DNA from: Sinorhizobium medicae
Lineage (GTDB): Bacteria > Pseudomonadota > Alphaproteobacteria > Rhizobiales > Rhizobiaceae
Direction of reading: 5' to 3'
DNA: 64,000 nt
Assembly: GCF_007827695.1 (NCBI RefSeq)
Contig: NZ_VITA01000022.1
Coordinates: 25,819-89,818 of the forward strand
Shown here: piece by piece, positions 18,586-26,119 of the stretch
Numbering within the stretch: the first letter of the stretch is position 1
Layout of the letters: every line of letters starts with the position of its first letter
Notes under the pieces: model-generated
What the model was told of the DNA's origin: nothing
Database searches by the model: none
Seen by the model: the letters and a program-made list of their open reading frames with translations, nothing else
Made by a program: the position numbers and the translations under genes

Positions 18586-18845
18586 CACGTCGCGCCATCA
18601 GTAACGCCGACGATGCCGGCGGACGCAACCCTTACCATGACCGCCAAGCCGGATGCCACATGGCGCTCCGGTCCTTCTTCTTGCCAGGTTCCGATTTTTG
18701 CCTGTCGCGTCGCAGTCATTACAACTTTTAGTAACCCGAACTGGTGAATTTACAGCCGCATCACGTTCGGCAAGATTACCCGCTCTCAGCGGCCGTCTCC
18801 GTTTCCAGGAGGAGCATCGGCCAATTTCAGCATTGGAGAGAAAAA

Positions 18846-19925
18846 ATGGCGCATCTGATCGGTGGCATCGTCCCTTGGCTCGGGCTCGATAACCAAATCT
18901 TCGGTACGAACGATCCGGACGTAATCTTCGGAGACCCGTTCACAACCGGCAATACACTCGATGTCCTCGAGATCGGCGGATCCCTGTCTTCGGGGCAGGG
19001 CGGCCGCGACCGCCTCGACGGCCGCGCAGGCAGCGACACCATTTTCGGGGACGCGTGGGCGATCGCCGATGAGGGGCGCGGCGGCGACGACGAGCTCTAT
19101 GGCGGCATAGGTAACGACACGCTCTACGGTGATGCCTTTTCGATCGATGTGAGTGACTCCCTAGCCGTAGCGGGAGGGAATGACCGCCTCGACGGAGGCA
19201 AGGGCAACGACACGCTCTACGGCGACGGATACAATTGCCTTAGCGGGCGCGGTGGCGACGACATGCTCGACGGCGGCGCCGGAGACGACGTACTCTCTGG
19301 TGACGCCTTCTCGTTGGGCGACTTCTTCACCGGCGGAAACGATAGGCTCCAAGGCGGGGAGGGCAGCGACCACCTTTACGGCGATGGCCTGGATCAGGGT
19401 GTCGTGGAGTCCGGGATTGGCGGCAACGACCAGCTCTATGGCGGCGCCGGCAACGACTTCATCGTCGGCGATGTCCTTTTCTCACGCGGCGGCAGTGGCG
19501 GCGACGACCTTCTCGACGGCGGCAGGGGCGACGACATACTTTACGGCGATGCGGAAGTCGGCGTCGACACAGCGGGGGGAGACGACCTCTTGGTCGGCGG
19601 CGTCGGCAACGATCAGCTCTGGGGCGACGGCCGACTTACCGCAGCCTTCGCGGTGGAGACGGGTGCCGACCAGTTCCTTTTTGCACGGCACAGTGGCCGC
19701 GATGAGATCTTTGATTTCGAACTCGGCAAGGACGTCATCCATATCGCCGGCTATGGCTACGCTGATCTTGCCGACTTGCTGCCCAACATCAGTGACGATG
19801 CCAGCGGTAACGCTGTTCTGAACCTGAATGGCACGGTAGACCAGGTCACGCTGATCGGCGTCCAAACCGCCGATCTCAGCGCGCACAACTTCGTCTTCGC
19901 GAATGCGGATCTGGCGTTCGTCTGA
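18846..19925 (+). CDS. RTX (hemolysin-type) calcium-binding protein
   Basis: A 359-residue protein built mostly of RTX-like nonapeptides between residues 40 and 280. Examples are GGDDELYGGIGNDTLYGD, GGKGNDTLYGDG, GGAGDDVLSGD, GGRGDDILYGD and GGVGNDQLWGD. Some repeats are separated by 10-15-residue spacers, unlike a compact RTX block. The last 80 residues (GADQFLFARHSGRDEIFDFE, then DVIHIAGYGYADLADLLP) form the C-terminal module typical of type I secreted rhizobial proteins such as NodO and the glycanases. Secretion by an ABC exporter and calcium binding outside the cell are inferred. GGAGAG lies 5 nt before the ATG. Confidence 0.88.
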   Translation: MAHLIGGIVPWLGLDNQIFGTNDPDVIFGDPFTTGNTLDVLEIGGSLSSGQGGRDRLDGRAGSDTIFGDAWAIADEGRGGDDELYGGIGNDTLYGDAFSIDVSDSLAVAGGNDRLDGGKGNDTLYGDGYNCLSGRGGDDMLDGGAGDDVLSGDAFSLGDFFTGGNDRLQGGEGSDHLYGDGLDQGVVESGIGGNDQLYGGAGNDFIVGDVLFSRGGSGGDDLLDGGRGDDILYGDAEVGVDTAGGDDLLVGGVGNDQLWGDGRLTAAFAVETGADQFLFARHSGRDEIFDFELGKDVIHIAGYGYADLADLLPNISDDASGNAVLNLNGTVDQVTLIGVQTADLSAHNFVFANADLAFV

Positions 19926-20106
19926 CAAGCAGCATCACGCCCGCGGCCGACGTGATAAACGGCCCGCGGGCACCGTCCCTGCCGGCTCCGTGATCACTGC
20001 AACCTTCCGCATCCCAGAGTCGGGTGCGTCCAAAGAGTAGCACGGTCGGCTGTTTCTTCAGGGGATTGAGAGCGTCCTTTGGCAAACGCTTGACACATTG
20101 TGGCTT

Positions 20107-20180
20107 TGGAGGCCTCGCCCGGAATTGAACCGGGGTACAAGGATTTGCAGTCCTCTGCGTCACCACTCCGCCACGAGGCC
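20107..20180 (-). tRNA. tRNA-Cys (anticodon GCA)
   Basis: The minus strand gives acceptor GGCCTCG/CGAGGCC, anticodon loop CTGCAAA (GCA), T-arm CGGTTCAATTCCG and encoded CCA. It is 74 nt long. Confidence 0.96.
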
Positions 20181-20292
20181 TCTACGATCTGATCTTTTCA
20201 AATCGTGGCGCGGATTTAGAATGATTGATCGGAATCCGCAAGAGGGTTCATTCGCTATGCGAACCTTTTTATTGTGAATACCTTGAACGGTC

Positions 20293-21009
20293 CTAGTGGT
20301 AACGCCGGATGAGGCCAACAAGCTTACCCTGGATCTTGACCCGGTCCGGACCGAAAATGCGGGTTTCATAGGCAGGATTGGCGGCCTCGAGCGCGATAGA
20401 GGCGCCCTTGCGGCGGAACCTCTTCAGGGTGGCTTCCTCGTCGTCGATCAGGGCGACGACGATATCTCCGATACTGGCGGTGCTCGCGTTGCGAATGATC
20501 ACAGTATCGCCGTCGAGGATACCGGCTTCGATCATCGAGTCGCCTTTGATTTCCAGCGCGTAATGTTCGCCACTGCCGATCATTTCGATCGGCACCGAAA
20601 TATCATGCATGTTGTTCTGGATCGCCGAAATGGGCACGCCCGCGGCAATGCGGCCCATGACCGGAACGACAACCGATGCGTTCTCGGCCGGTGGCGCCGG
20701 TTTCGGGGCTGGAGCCGGTGCGGCTGGTTTTCCGAGACTGCCCTCGATGACGCTTGGCGAAAAACCGCGCCGGACTTGCGGGTTGCCGGCATAGGCCTCC
20801 GGCAGCTTGATAACCTCAAGAGCCCTGGCGCGATTCGGTAGCCGGCGAATGAAGCCGCGCTCCTCCAAAGCGGTGATCAAACGATGGATCCCGGATTTTG
20901 AAGCAAGATCCAGGGCATCCTTCATCTCGTCGAAGGAAGGAGGCACCCCGGACTCCTTCATTCGTTCGTGAATGAACAAAAGCAATTCCTGTTGCTTGCG
21001 GGTCAGCAT
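20293..21009 (-). CDS. lexA: LexA repressor, SOS regulator
   Basis: A 238-residue LexA. The winged-helix domain covers residues 1-65 ([20 protein letters not shown], then [23 protein letters not shown]). A Pro/Ala-rich linker (about 93-110) is longer than in E. coli, usual for rhizobia. The autocleavage site is Ala123-Gly124 in GRIAAGVP. The catalytic serine is in KGDSMIEAG (S158) and the lysine in EATLKRFRR (K196). An alphaproteobacterial LexA box sits 48 bp upstream of the start, so the gene should repress itself. Confidence 0.97.
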   Translation of the reverse strand: MLTRKQQELLLFIHERMKESGVPPSFDEMKDALDLASKSGIHRLITALEERGFIRRLPNRARALEVIKLPEAYAGNPQVRRGFSPSVIEGSLGKPAAPAPAPKPAPPAENASVVVPVMGRIAAGVPISAIQNNMHDISVPIEMIGSGEHYALEIKGDSMIEAGILDGDTVIIRNASTASIGDIVVALIDDEEATLKRFRRKGASIALEAANPAYETRIFGPDRVKIQGKLVGLIRRYH

Positions 21010-21057
21010 GGCGCGTCACTCCAGAATCGCGAAACAAATCAAGAACAGAGCCTATCT

Positions 21058-21072
21058 GTTCCATATGTGTTC
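21058..21072. promoter_or_regulatory. LexA-binding site (SOS box) of lexA
   Basis: GTTC CATATGT GTTC, an exact match to the alphaproteobacterial GTTC-N7-GTTC direct-repeat operator. It lies upstream of lexA. A second element, GAAC at 21043-21046, mirrors the first GTTC around a 15-bp centre. Confidence 0.88.
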
Positions 21073-21241
21073 CGCAAGTGCCTAAGATTCCGTGAATTTT
21101 GCCTGCTGTGGAATACTGCTCCGCTCGAAGCTGCAGCATGCCGAGGACGATCGCCCGAGGCTTCAGGCGAGGGGTCGATACAGTCGTGCCAGTCGCATGG
21201 CCCGTCGCGGCATCCGCCGTACCGGTCGCACATCGAACTCG

Positions 21242-21406
21242 TCAGTAGGCAAGACGTGGCCCGCCCGGCGTAAGGACATCGAATTGCGGCTCTGGATAGG
21301 GCCCGTACCACTGGGTGTAGGTTGTGTTCGTCGAACCGGTGCTTGCGCATCCGGAAAGTGCGAATAAGACGAAAAATACTGCTGTCAGCAAAGACTTAAC
21401 AGGCAT
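21242..21406 (-). CDS. Small outer-envelope lipoprotein
   Basis: A 54-residue protein with a signal peptide and lipobox (SLLTAVFFVLFALSGC, lipidated Cys at 21). The short mature peptide is Thr/Tyr/Pro-rich (YTQWYGPYPEPQFD). The ATG at 21406 has GGAGAAG upstream, whereas an in-frame ATG at 21454 would bury the signal. The lexA upstream region lies beyond its stop codon. Function unknown. Confidence 0.7.
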   Translation of the reverse strand: MPVKSLLTAVFFVLFALSGCASTGSTNTTYTQWYGPYPEPQFDVLTPGGPRLAY

Positions 21407-21603
21407 ATTTCTTCTCCACTCGCGGAGGCACCAGACCTCGAAAGGGTCAGACAAAAACTCTCTCTCAAATCGTGCTTTATGGCAAGCGTGGGCAGAGTCA
21501 GCGGCAGGCGTTGCCGCCTTCGACTCGTGCGAACCGGTTGTCGCGCATGTCTTGATTTAGGTACGAACTGTTACCTTTGTCTCCGGGTCGGACAGGAAGA
21601 GGG

Positions 21604-21679
21604 TGGTGGAGTCGAAGGGAGTCGAACCCTCGACCTCCGCAGTGCGATTGCGGCGCTCTCCCAACTGAGCTACGACCCC
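21604..21679 (-). tRNA. tRNA-Ala (anticodon CGC)
   Basis: The minus strand gives GGGGTCG/CGACTCC acceptor, D-arm GCTCAGTTGGGAGAGC, anticodon stem CCGCA/TGCGG with loop ATCGCAC (CGC), T-arm GGGTTCGACTCCC and encoded CCA. The CGC anticodon reads GCG codons, which are frequent in this GC-rich genome. Confidence 0.93.
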
Positions 21680-21809
21680 ACTACGGCCGATTTTATAAGT
21701 CTTTTCGGTCGCGCGCACCAGGGGTATTCCTTCCCGACGCGCTGCCGCTGGTCCGCGCCGGCGCTGCATTTCGCCAACCACGACGGCCTACGATCGTCGC
21801 GCTCATCTC

Positions 21810-22094
21810 TCAAGCTTTCAGAAAATCGAACCGTTCATCGGTACGGCCCGGCGAACTGACGAGGATTTCCGCGTCGACCACGCCCTCGGCGACGAAGGGG
21901 TCCTCCTGCACACGTACCTCGATCTCCTCTGGCGACGCATTGTGCGCAAGGATTGCACCGCCCGCATTCGGCTGGAGGCTTCCGACCAGTAGAAACACAC
22001 CGTCGTCGAAACCGCGCTTGATCCAGGCATTGTGCCCGTCCATGAACTGCGGGGCTTTGGTCTTGTCGGCGAAGCGAAGGGTAATGACGAACAT
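21810..22094 (-). CDS. YciI-family protein
   Basis: A 94-residue ferredoxin-like alpha/beta protein of the YciI type (MFVITLRFADKTKAPQFMDG, then GVFLLVGSLQPNAGGAIL and a C-terminal AEGVVDAEILV). YciI proteins have a conserved His/Asp pair and are thought to be small enzymes or binding proteins, without a firm reaction. The ATG at 22094 has GGAG upstream. A frameshifted TetR gene lies directly upstream on the same strand. Confidence 0.85.
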   Translation of the reverse strand: MFVITLRFADKTKAPQFMDGHNAWIKRGFDDGVFLLVGSLQPNAGGAILAHNASPEEIEVRVQEDPFVAEGVVDAEILVSSPGRTDERFDFLKA

Positions 22095-22109
22095 GATTGC
22101 TCCATCAGG

Positions 22110-22590
22110 CGGGTTGGCGGGATTGAGGTGGTGGTTCGACCGGGCATTGAGCCTGCAGCCACGCTTCCATGTCGGCGACTTCGGATGAAGTCCTCGTCGC
22201 GGAAGGCGTTCACGAGCGGTTGCAACGCCTTGGCTGCGCATCAGGACGTGGAGAGCCAGCGCCTCCGCATCCGTTTCGCGTCCAAGCCCGCAAACTGCCG
22301 GGCGAGCCAATCGCGGAACAGGGTGAACAGGCTCACCGCGTCATTCTTCGCCAATGAATCGAGCTTCGCCAGTTCGTTGCAGAGCGTACCGACCGAGCAG
22401 CCATGTGCCATGATCTTTGCCCCGAGGCGAGGATGACGTCATTTGACACGTCATGGCCACGCTGCCGTGCGGCTCGTACAGATCAACGCGGCGATGGACC
22501 GGAAATGCCGTCGGACGCTGCTCGCAGCAGTGCGAGCATCCGCCGCCGCCAAGTTGACGACGGTGTATTTGGCTCGTCAGCTTCATGCAT
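22110..22590 (-). pseudogene. Decayed TetR-family regulator
   Basis: Pieces of a TetR C-terminal domain are readable in three frames of the minus strand: HGSVAM, then GCSVGTLCNELAKLDSLA and LFTLFRDWLARQFAGL in one frame, ETDAEALALHVLMRSQGVAT in a second, and VNAFRDEDFIRS in a third. No frame carries the whole, and the N-terminal helix-turn-helix is not recognisable. It lies upstream of and in line with yciI, which it may once have regulated. Confidence 0.65.
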
Positions 22591-22720
22591 TATGATCTGG
22601 GATATATCGACCTGGAGCAGAGGACTTTGCAAACCATCGACAATCCGTTCGGAACGAGATTGTCACCTATGTCTCAGGAATAAACCGTAACCTATGTGTC
22701 CAGAATGGACCAAAGGCAAA

Positions 22721-22810
22721 TGGCGGAAGAGGTGGGATTCGAACCCACGGTACGCTTTCACGCACGCCGGTTTTCAAGACCGGTGCCTTAAACCGCTCGG
22801 CCACTCTTCC
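22721..22810 (-). tRNA. tRNA-Ser (anticodon UGA), prophage integration site
   Basis: The minus strand gives GGAAGAG/CTCTTCC acceptor, anticodon loop CTTGAAA (TGA), a long variable arm, T-arm GGGTTCGAATCCC and encoded CCA. The 5' half (anticodon loop to first base) is repeated exactly at 55833-55872, so the gene's present 5' half and upstream DNA come from the prophage side. Confidence 0.96.
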
Positions 22811-22811
22811 A
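22772..22811. other. attL: prophage attachment repeat in tRNA-Ser
   Basis: A 40-bp sequence identical to 55833-55872, starting TTTCAAGACC and ending CACTCTTCCA. It covers the tRNA-Ser gene from the anticodon loop to its 5' end plus one base. Confidence 0.93.
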
Positions 22812-22883
22812 TCTATTTGATATCATTGGAGCATAGCCTTTGACATCAAAGCCCGAAATCGCCGTTTGCTACGCACTTTGCAA

Positions 22884-24053
22884 CTATTTCGATTTCTGAT
22901 TTGCGCTTATAGCGGCTTGCAGCGCTGCGTCAACTTGTTCGGCAGCATCGGCTTGCATTCCTGGCATGACATGGGAGTACAGATCGAGCGTAATGCCGAT
23001 AGTCGAGTGTCCCAGACGCTCGCTCGCCACCTTCGGGTGAACGCCGGCCGCCAGCATCTGCGATGCATGAGTGTGCCGGAGGTCATGGAACCGGATGCGG
23101 GGCAGGGACGTCTTCGCTAAGAGCCTCGTCCATTCGTGGGTAAGCGATACCGGCTTCAGGGGTCGGCCATCAATCTGCGCCACTACGAACGAATCATCAT
23201 CCGGCCGGATGCCGATCTTCAATTGTTCCTCAGCCTGTCGTGCACGGTGTGCTTTGAGCTCGGCGAGCATCATCGACGACAAGGCCACGGTGCGAGACTT
23301 GCCAGCCTTCGGCTCTTTGTATCGCACGCCTTCTTTCGTCTGCTCCGCGCTCTCTCTGATGGATAGCATCCGCCTATTGGCGCTCAGGTCGACGTGACGC
23401 CAGCGCAGCGCCAGTATTTCACCCCGCCTCAGGCCGCACATGACCGCCAACATCATCGGGATAAACATTCGGGTAGGGCGGAAGGCCTCTAAGAGGATCG
23501 CCGTCTGATCGGGGTCGTATGCCAGCATCTTCGTCCGCTCGATCTTTGGCGGTGTCGTTGCGGCCGCTGGGTTCTTCACAAGCCTATCCCAGGTCACAGC
23601 TTGATTGAGAGCTTTGATCAGCACTCGGCGCATGTGATGCACCGTTCGCGGCGAAAGGCCACCGCCTCTCCGATGACCTTCTGTCAGCGCTTTGGCGAAC
23701 GCGGCGTCAATCTTGTCTGTCTTGAGCTTCGCAAGCGTGACGTCGCCGATTAGCGGCCCAAGATTCTTTTCACAGATCTCGGCGTATCGCTCGTGCGTCT
23801 TCGGCGTAACCGTAGGTTTGATGAAGGTCAGCCACTCGGTCAGAAACTCCGAGACCGTCTGCTTCGTCGGTTCGACGTAACCGCCGCTCTTGATCTCAGC
23901 GATCAGCCTTGCGCACTCCGATTGCGCCTGTCGCTTCGTGCCAGTGAAGGAGTGCCATTTCCGCTTCTTCTTGCCCGTCTTAGGGTCAATTTCTCCCACG
24001 TCCAGGACGATGGCCCAGTGGCCGGGTGAGCGTTCCCGAATATGCCCCTTCAT
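22884..24053 (-). CDS. int: Phage tyrosine-recombinase integrase
   Basis: A 389-residue integrase. An N-terminal AP2-like arm-binding region (RSPGHWAIVLDVGEIDPKTGK) and a SAM-like core-binding domain (about 70-160) precede the catalytic domain with MCGLRRGEIL (first Arg), FHDLRHTHASQMLAAGV (HxxR) and a tyrosine in LDLYSHVM. It integrates and excises the prophage at tRNA-Ser. The gene points toward the tRNA and ends 73 bp from it. Its ATG overlaps the stop of the upstream RHH gene by 4 bp, so the two are coupled. Confidence 0.95.
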   Translation of the reverse strand: MKGHIRERSPGHWAIVLDVGEIDPKTGKKKRKWHSFTGTKRQAQSECARLIAEIKSGGYVEPTKQTVSEFLTEWLTFIKPTVTPKTHERYAEICEKNLGPLIGDVTLAKLKTDKIDAAFAKALTEGHRRGGGLSPRTVHHMRRVLIKALNQAVTWDRLVKNPAAATTPPKIERTKMLAYDPDQTAILLEAFRPTRMFIPMMLAVMCGLRRGEILALRWRHVDLSANRRMLSIRESAEQTKEGVRYKEPKAGKSRTVALSSMMLAELKAHRARQAEEQLKIGIRPDDDSFVVAQIDGRPLKPVSLTHEWTRLLAKTSLPRIRFHDLRHTHASQMLAAGVHPKVASERLGHSTIGITLDLYSHVMPGMQADAAEQVDAALQAAISANQKSK

Positions 24054-24577
24054 CGATTTTCGTCCTTCTTCGCGCTTCGTGCCTTTTCTGCTGCTTGAGC
24101 AATCACGTCCATTGCCTCAGGAGACTTGCGCAACCCTTCGAATAGCGACTTCCCTTTGAGGTAGTCGGCGGCGCGTCCCTCCCAGTCTAGCGCTTCACTC
24201 AAGTTCGTATCACCGTTTGACAGACCATCGAGGCGAACGGTCTGCTCGACGAGTTTGTCGTAGAGGCTGTAGCAATACTTGAAGACGTCCGATGCAATCG
24301 CGCGTAGTTCGTCGAGCTCCTCCGGCGTCCTCGGCCTATCTTGAAGCGTTTCATCCCCGAGTAAAATAACTGCGTCGATCAACCCCTTCATGTTTTCGTG
24401 GAGCGACGGTGCAAGCTCTTGTTGAATCAATGCGATACGGCAAAGTCTTCTGACTGCCTCAGAACGTGAGGGCACACGGTTTGCAAAACGCCAATCATCA
24501 ATAGCGGCGATTTCTGCGGTGGTGATTTTCAGCTGCATTCGTTCCGTTTCGGTTTCACCAAGCTTTGGACGGGCCAT
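24050..24577 (-). CDS. Ribbon-helix-helix-like protein, possible regulator of integrase
   Basis: A 175-residue protein. The N-terminal 50 residues (RMQLKITTAEIAAIDDWRFA, NRVPSRSEAVRRLCRIAL) fit a beta-strand plus two helices of the RHH/Arc type. The rest is helical and acidic (TPEELDELRAIASDVFKYCY) and may oligomerise. The ATG at 24577 has AAGGAG 10 nt upstream, and the ATG at 24613 lacks one. It is co-transcribed with int and could bind the inverted repeat at 24597-24663. A repressor role is inference. Confidence 0.7.
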   Translation of the reverse strand: MARPKLGETETERMQLKITTAEIAAIDDWRFANRVPSRSEAVRRLCRIALIQQELAPSLHENMKGLIDAVILLGDETLQDRPRTPEELDELRAIASDVFKYCYSLYDKLVEQTVRLDGLSNGDTNLSEALDWEGRAADYLKGKSLFEGLRKSPEAMDVIAQAAEKARSAKKDENR

Positions 24578-24596
24578 AACGTGTCTCCTTGTTTTC

Positions 24597-24663
24597 GTGT
24601 GTACATAACTCACAAAAAGGTTGCAAGGAGGTTAAGTCGTGATAAAGTACCAAACGTACACAC
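24597..24663. promoter_or_regulatory. Divergent early control region with inverted GTGTGTAC/GTACACAC sites
   Basis: GTGTGTAC at 24597-24604 and its exact inverse GTACACAC at 24656-24663 flank 51 bp between the leftward RHH-int operon and the rightward early operon. The placement fits paired operators for a dimeric early regulator. Binding is not shown. Confidence 0.5.
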
Positions 24664-24689
24664 TTTACTAACCAAACTGGAGCTTAAAC

Positions 24690-24896
24690 ATGACACTTGA
24701 GGAAGCACTCAGCCTGCCCACCATCTCGGTGCCTGATGCAGGAAAGCTGTTTTTTGGCCTTGCTCGCAACAGCGCGTACGAAGCGGCACACCGCGGCGAC
24801 TTCGAAACGATCAAGGTGGGGGGGCGCATTGTCGTTCCGGTTGCACCGCTCGCTGCAAAGCTCGGCCTGCGCGCCAAGATCGGAACAGCGGCATGA
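24690..24896 (+). CDS. Excisionase-like helix-turn-helix protein
   Basis: A 68-residue protein with an Xis/MerR-like short winged-helix pattern: ISVPDAGKLFFGLARNSAYE, AAHRGDFETIKVGGRIVVPV. These are typical of small DNA-binding proteins that direct excision or regulate early genes. It is the first gene of the rightward early operon, facing int, and overlaps the next gene by 4 bp. Confidence 0.7.
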   Translation: MTLEEALSLPTISVPDAGKLFFGLARNSAYEAAHRGDFETIKVGGRIVVPVAPLAAKLGLRAKIGTAA

Positions 24897-25165
24897 TCGA
24901 CCGTCGGGTTCCTTATGAAGGAAGAAGCTCTATCAGGGTAGTCAGGGTCGATTGGAGCGGGAAAGACGCAGCCGGAGAGGACTATCGCCTTCACGCCGCC
25001 CCAGAGTTGGTCTCGCGGGGCCTCATGGTCAACGTTCCAACGTTGATCCAGTACCCCGACGGCAGGATCGAAACGGGCAATCAGGTGAAGATCACCCCTT
25101 CTGGCCTGGCATTCCTCAAGCGCGAAGCGCCCGTCGAACTCCGTGAAACGGAGGGACGAGCATGA
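24893..25165 (+). CDS. Phage early protein, unknown
   Basis: A 90-residue protein coupled to its neighbours by 4-bp overlaps on both sides. The C-terminal part (QVKITPSGLAFLKREAPVEL) resembles the last helices of phage KilA-C/antirepressor-type domains, but the match is too short to name. The rest (WSGKDAAGEDYRLHAAPELV) is unrecognised. Confidence 0.6.
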   Translation: MIDRRVPYEGRSSIRVVRVDWSGKDAAGEDYRLHAAPELVSRGLMVNVPTLIQYPDGRIETGNQVKITPSGLAFLKREAPVELRETEGRA

Positions 25166-25701
25166 CCAATGAAGCAAAAGGCCCGGCAGAGGCGGCAACC
25201 TCTCCGAGCCATGGTTCTACCAATCCCGAGAAGGATAAGGAAATGAACGAGGTACACGCTATCACATCGGCTAACGCTGATCTAGCCCATCGCGATCTCA
25301 TGTCCTGCGAAGTCGACATGACGAAATTGCGCAGCATGAGCATGAAGCAACTGCACGATTTCCGAAATGTGTTGCACACGATCGGAGAAGTCACCGCAGC
25401 ATTCGCTTGCCAGCCGCGCTTCTCGAATGAGCGAAGCAACACCTACAACGCTGCCGGCGATTTGGTTGAGGACCTATGCCAATTCTTGGGCATGTACGAG
25501 CACGCTCTCGTCAGTGTCGCGCGGGAAGCGACACCTTGGCCATCAAGCGAGGTCGAATGGCGTGCCTGGACGATCTTGAGGTACGAGGCCGACTGTGCCG
25601 ACGAGCTTATTCCGTTCGCGGTCCACGCAGCCGAGGCAGTGCGGGACGAGGCTGAGGCCAAGTGCATGGAGCGCTACGCTGCGATCGGAGCTGCGAAATG
25701 A
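25162..25701 (+). CDS. Phage early protein, unknown
   Basis: A 179-residue, mostly helical, acidic protein with Cys and Trp residues in its second half (VEWRAWTILRYEADCADELI). It starts in a 4-bp overlap with the gene before and ends in a 4-bp overlap with the gene after, so it belongs to one early operon. No domain recognised. Confidence 0.6.
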   Translation: MTNEAKGPAEAATSPSHGSTNPEKDKEMNEVHAITSANADLAHRDLMSCEVDMTKLRSMSMKQLHDFRNVLHTIGEVTAAFACQPRFSNERSNTYNAAGDLVEDLCQFLGMYEHALVSVAREATPWPSSEVEWRAWTILRYEADCADELIPFAVHAAEAVRDEAEAKCMERYAAIGAAK

Positions 25702-25934
25702 CGGTCAAAGTCGCCTCACACCACATCGACGCCGTATATGATGCCACCCAAATTATGAGCCTGTTCGCAGGGGTACTTGCGGACGGCGATGTCGATGACA
25801 AAAAGGCCGGCGAGATGTCTTGGCTGCTCGGCAGCGCAAAGAAGGCCCTCGACCCTATAATCGACTTGCTCGAAAAGCTTCAGGCAGAACAGAACCCCTC
25901 GCACGCGTATGCGCGTGAGGAGGTGCCGGCATGA
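25698..25934 (+). CDS. Phage early protein, unknown
   Basis: A 78-residue acidic helical protein (DAVYDATQIMSLFAGVLADG, then KKALDPIIDLLEKLQAEQNP). The start is the ATG at 25698, which overlaps the preceding stop (ATGA). No RNA- or DNA-binding motif is visible. Small proteins of this size in this place are often host-interacting early proteins, which is only context. Confidence 0.6.
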   Translation: MTVKVASHHIDAVYDATQIMSLFAGVLADGDVDDKKAGEMSWLLGSAKKALDPIIDLLEKLQAEQNPSHAYAREEVPA

Positions 25935-26119
25935 CCGTCATCAAATTCTTCGAGAAGCGGGATGTCACCGCAGAGGACGCCTGGAAGACCTATGTCAGGC
26001 TTGCCACAAAGGCCAACGAGACCATGCGCTTCGAGGATGGCATCGCCGCCGGAAAGGCGTGGGGTCGCTTCGTTACCCGCTTCGTTCATGACGACAGCCC
26101 GGGTGGGCCCGCCGCATGA
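25931..26119 (+). CDS. Phage early protein, unknown
   Basis: A 62-residue protein (KRDVTAEDAWKTYVRLATKA, then FEDGIAAGKAWGRFVTRFV), probably two helices. It is coupled by 4-bp overlaps to both flanking genes. Nothing in the sequence identifies a function. Confidence 0.6.
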   Translation: MTVIKFFEKRDVTAEDAWKTYVRLATKANETMRFEDGIAAGKAWGRFVTRFVHDDSPGGPAA

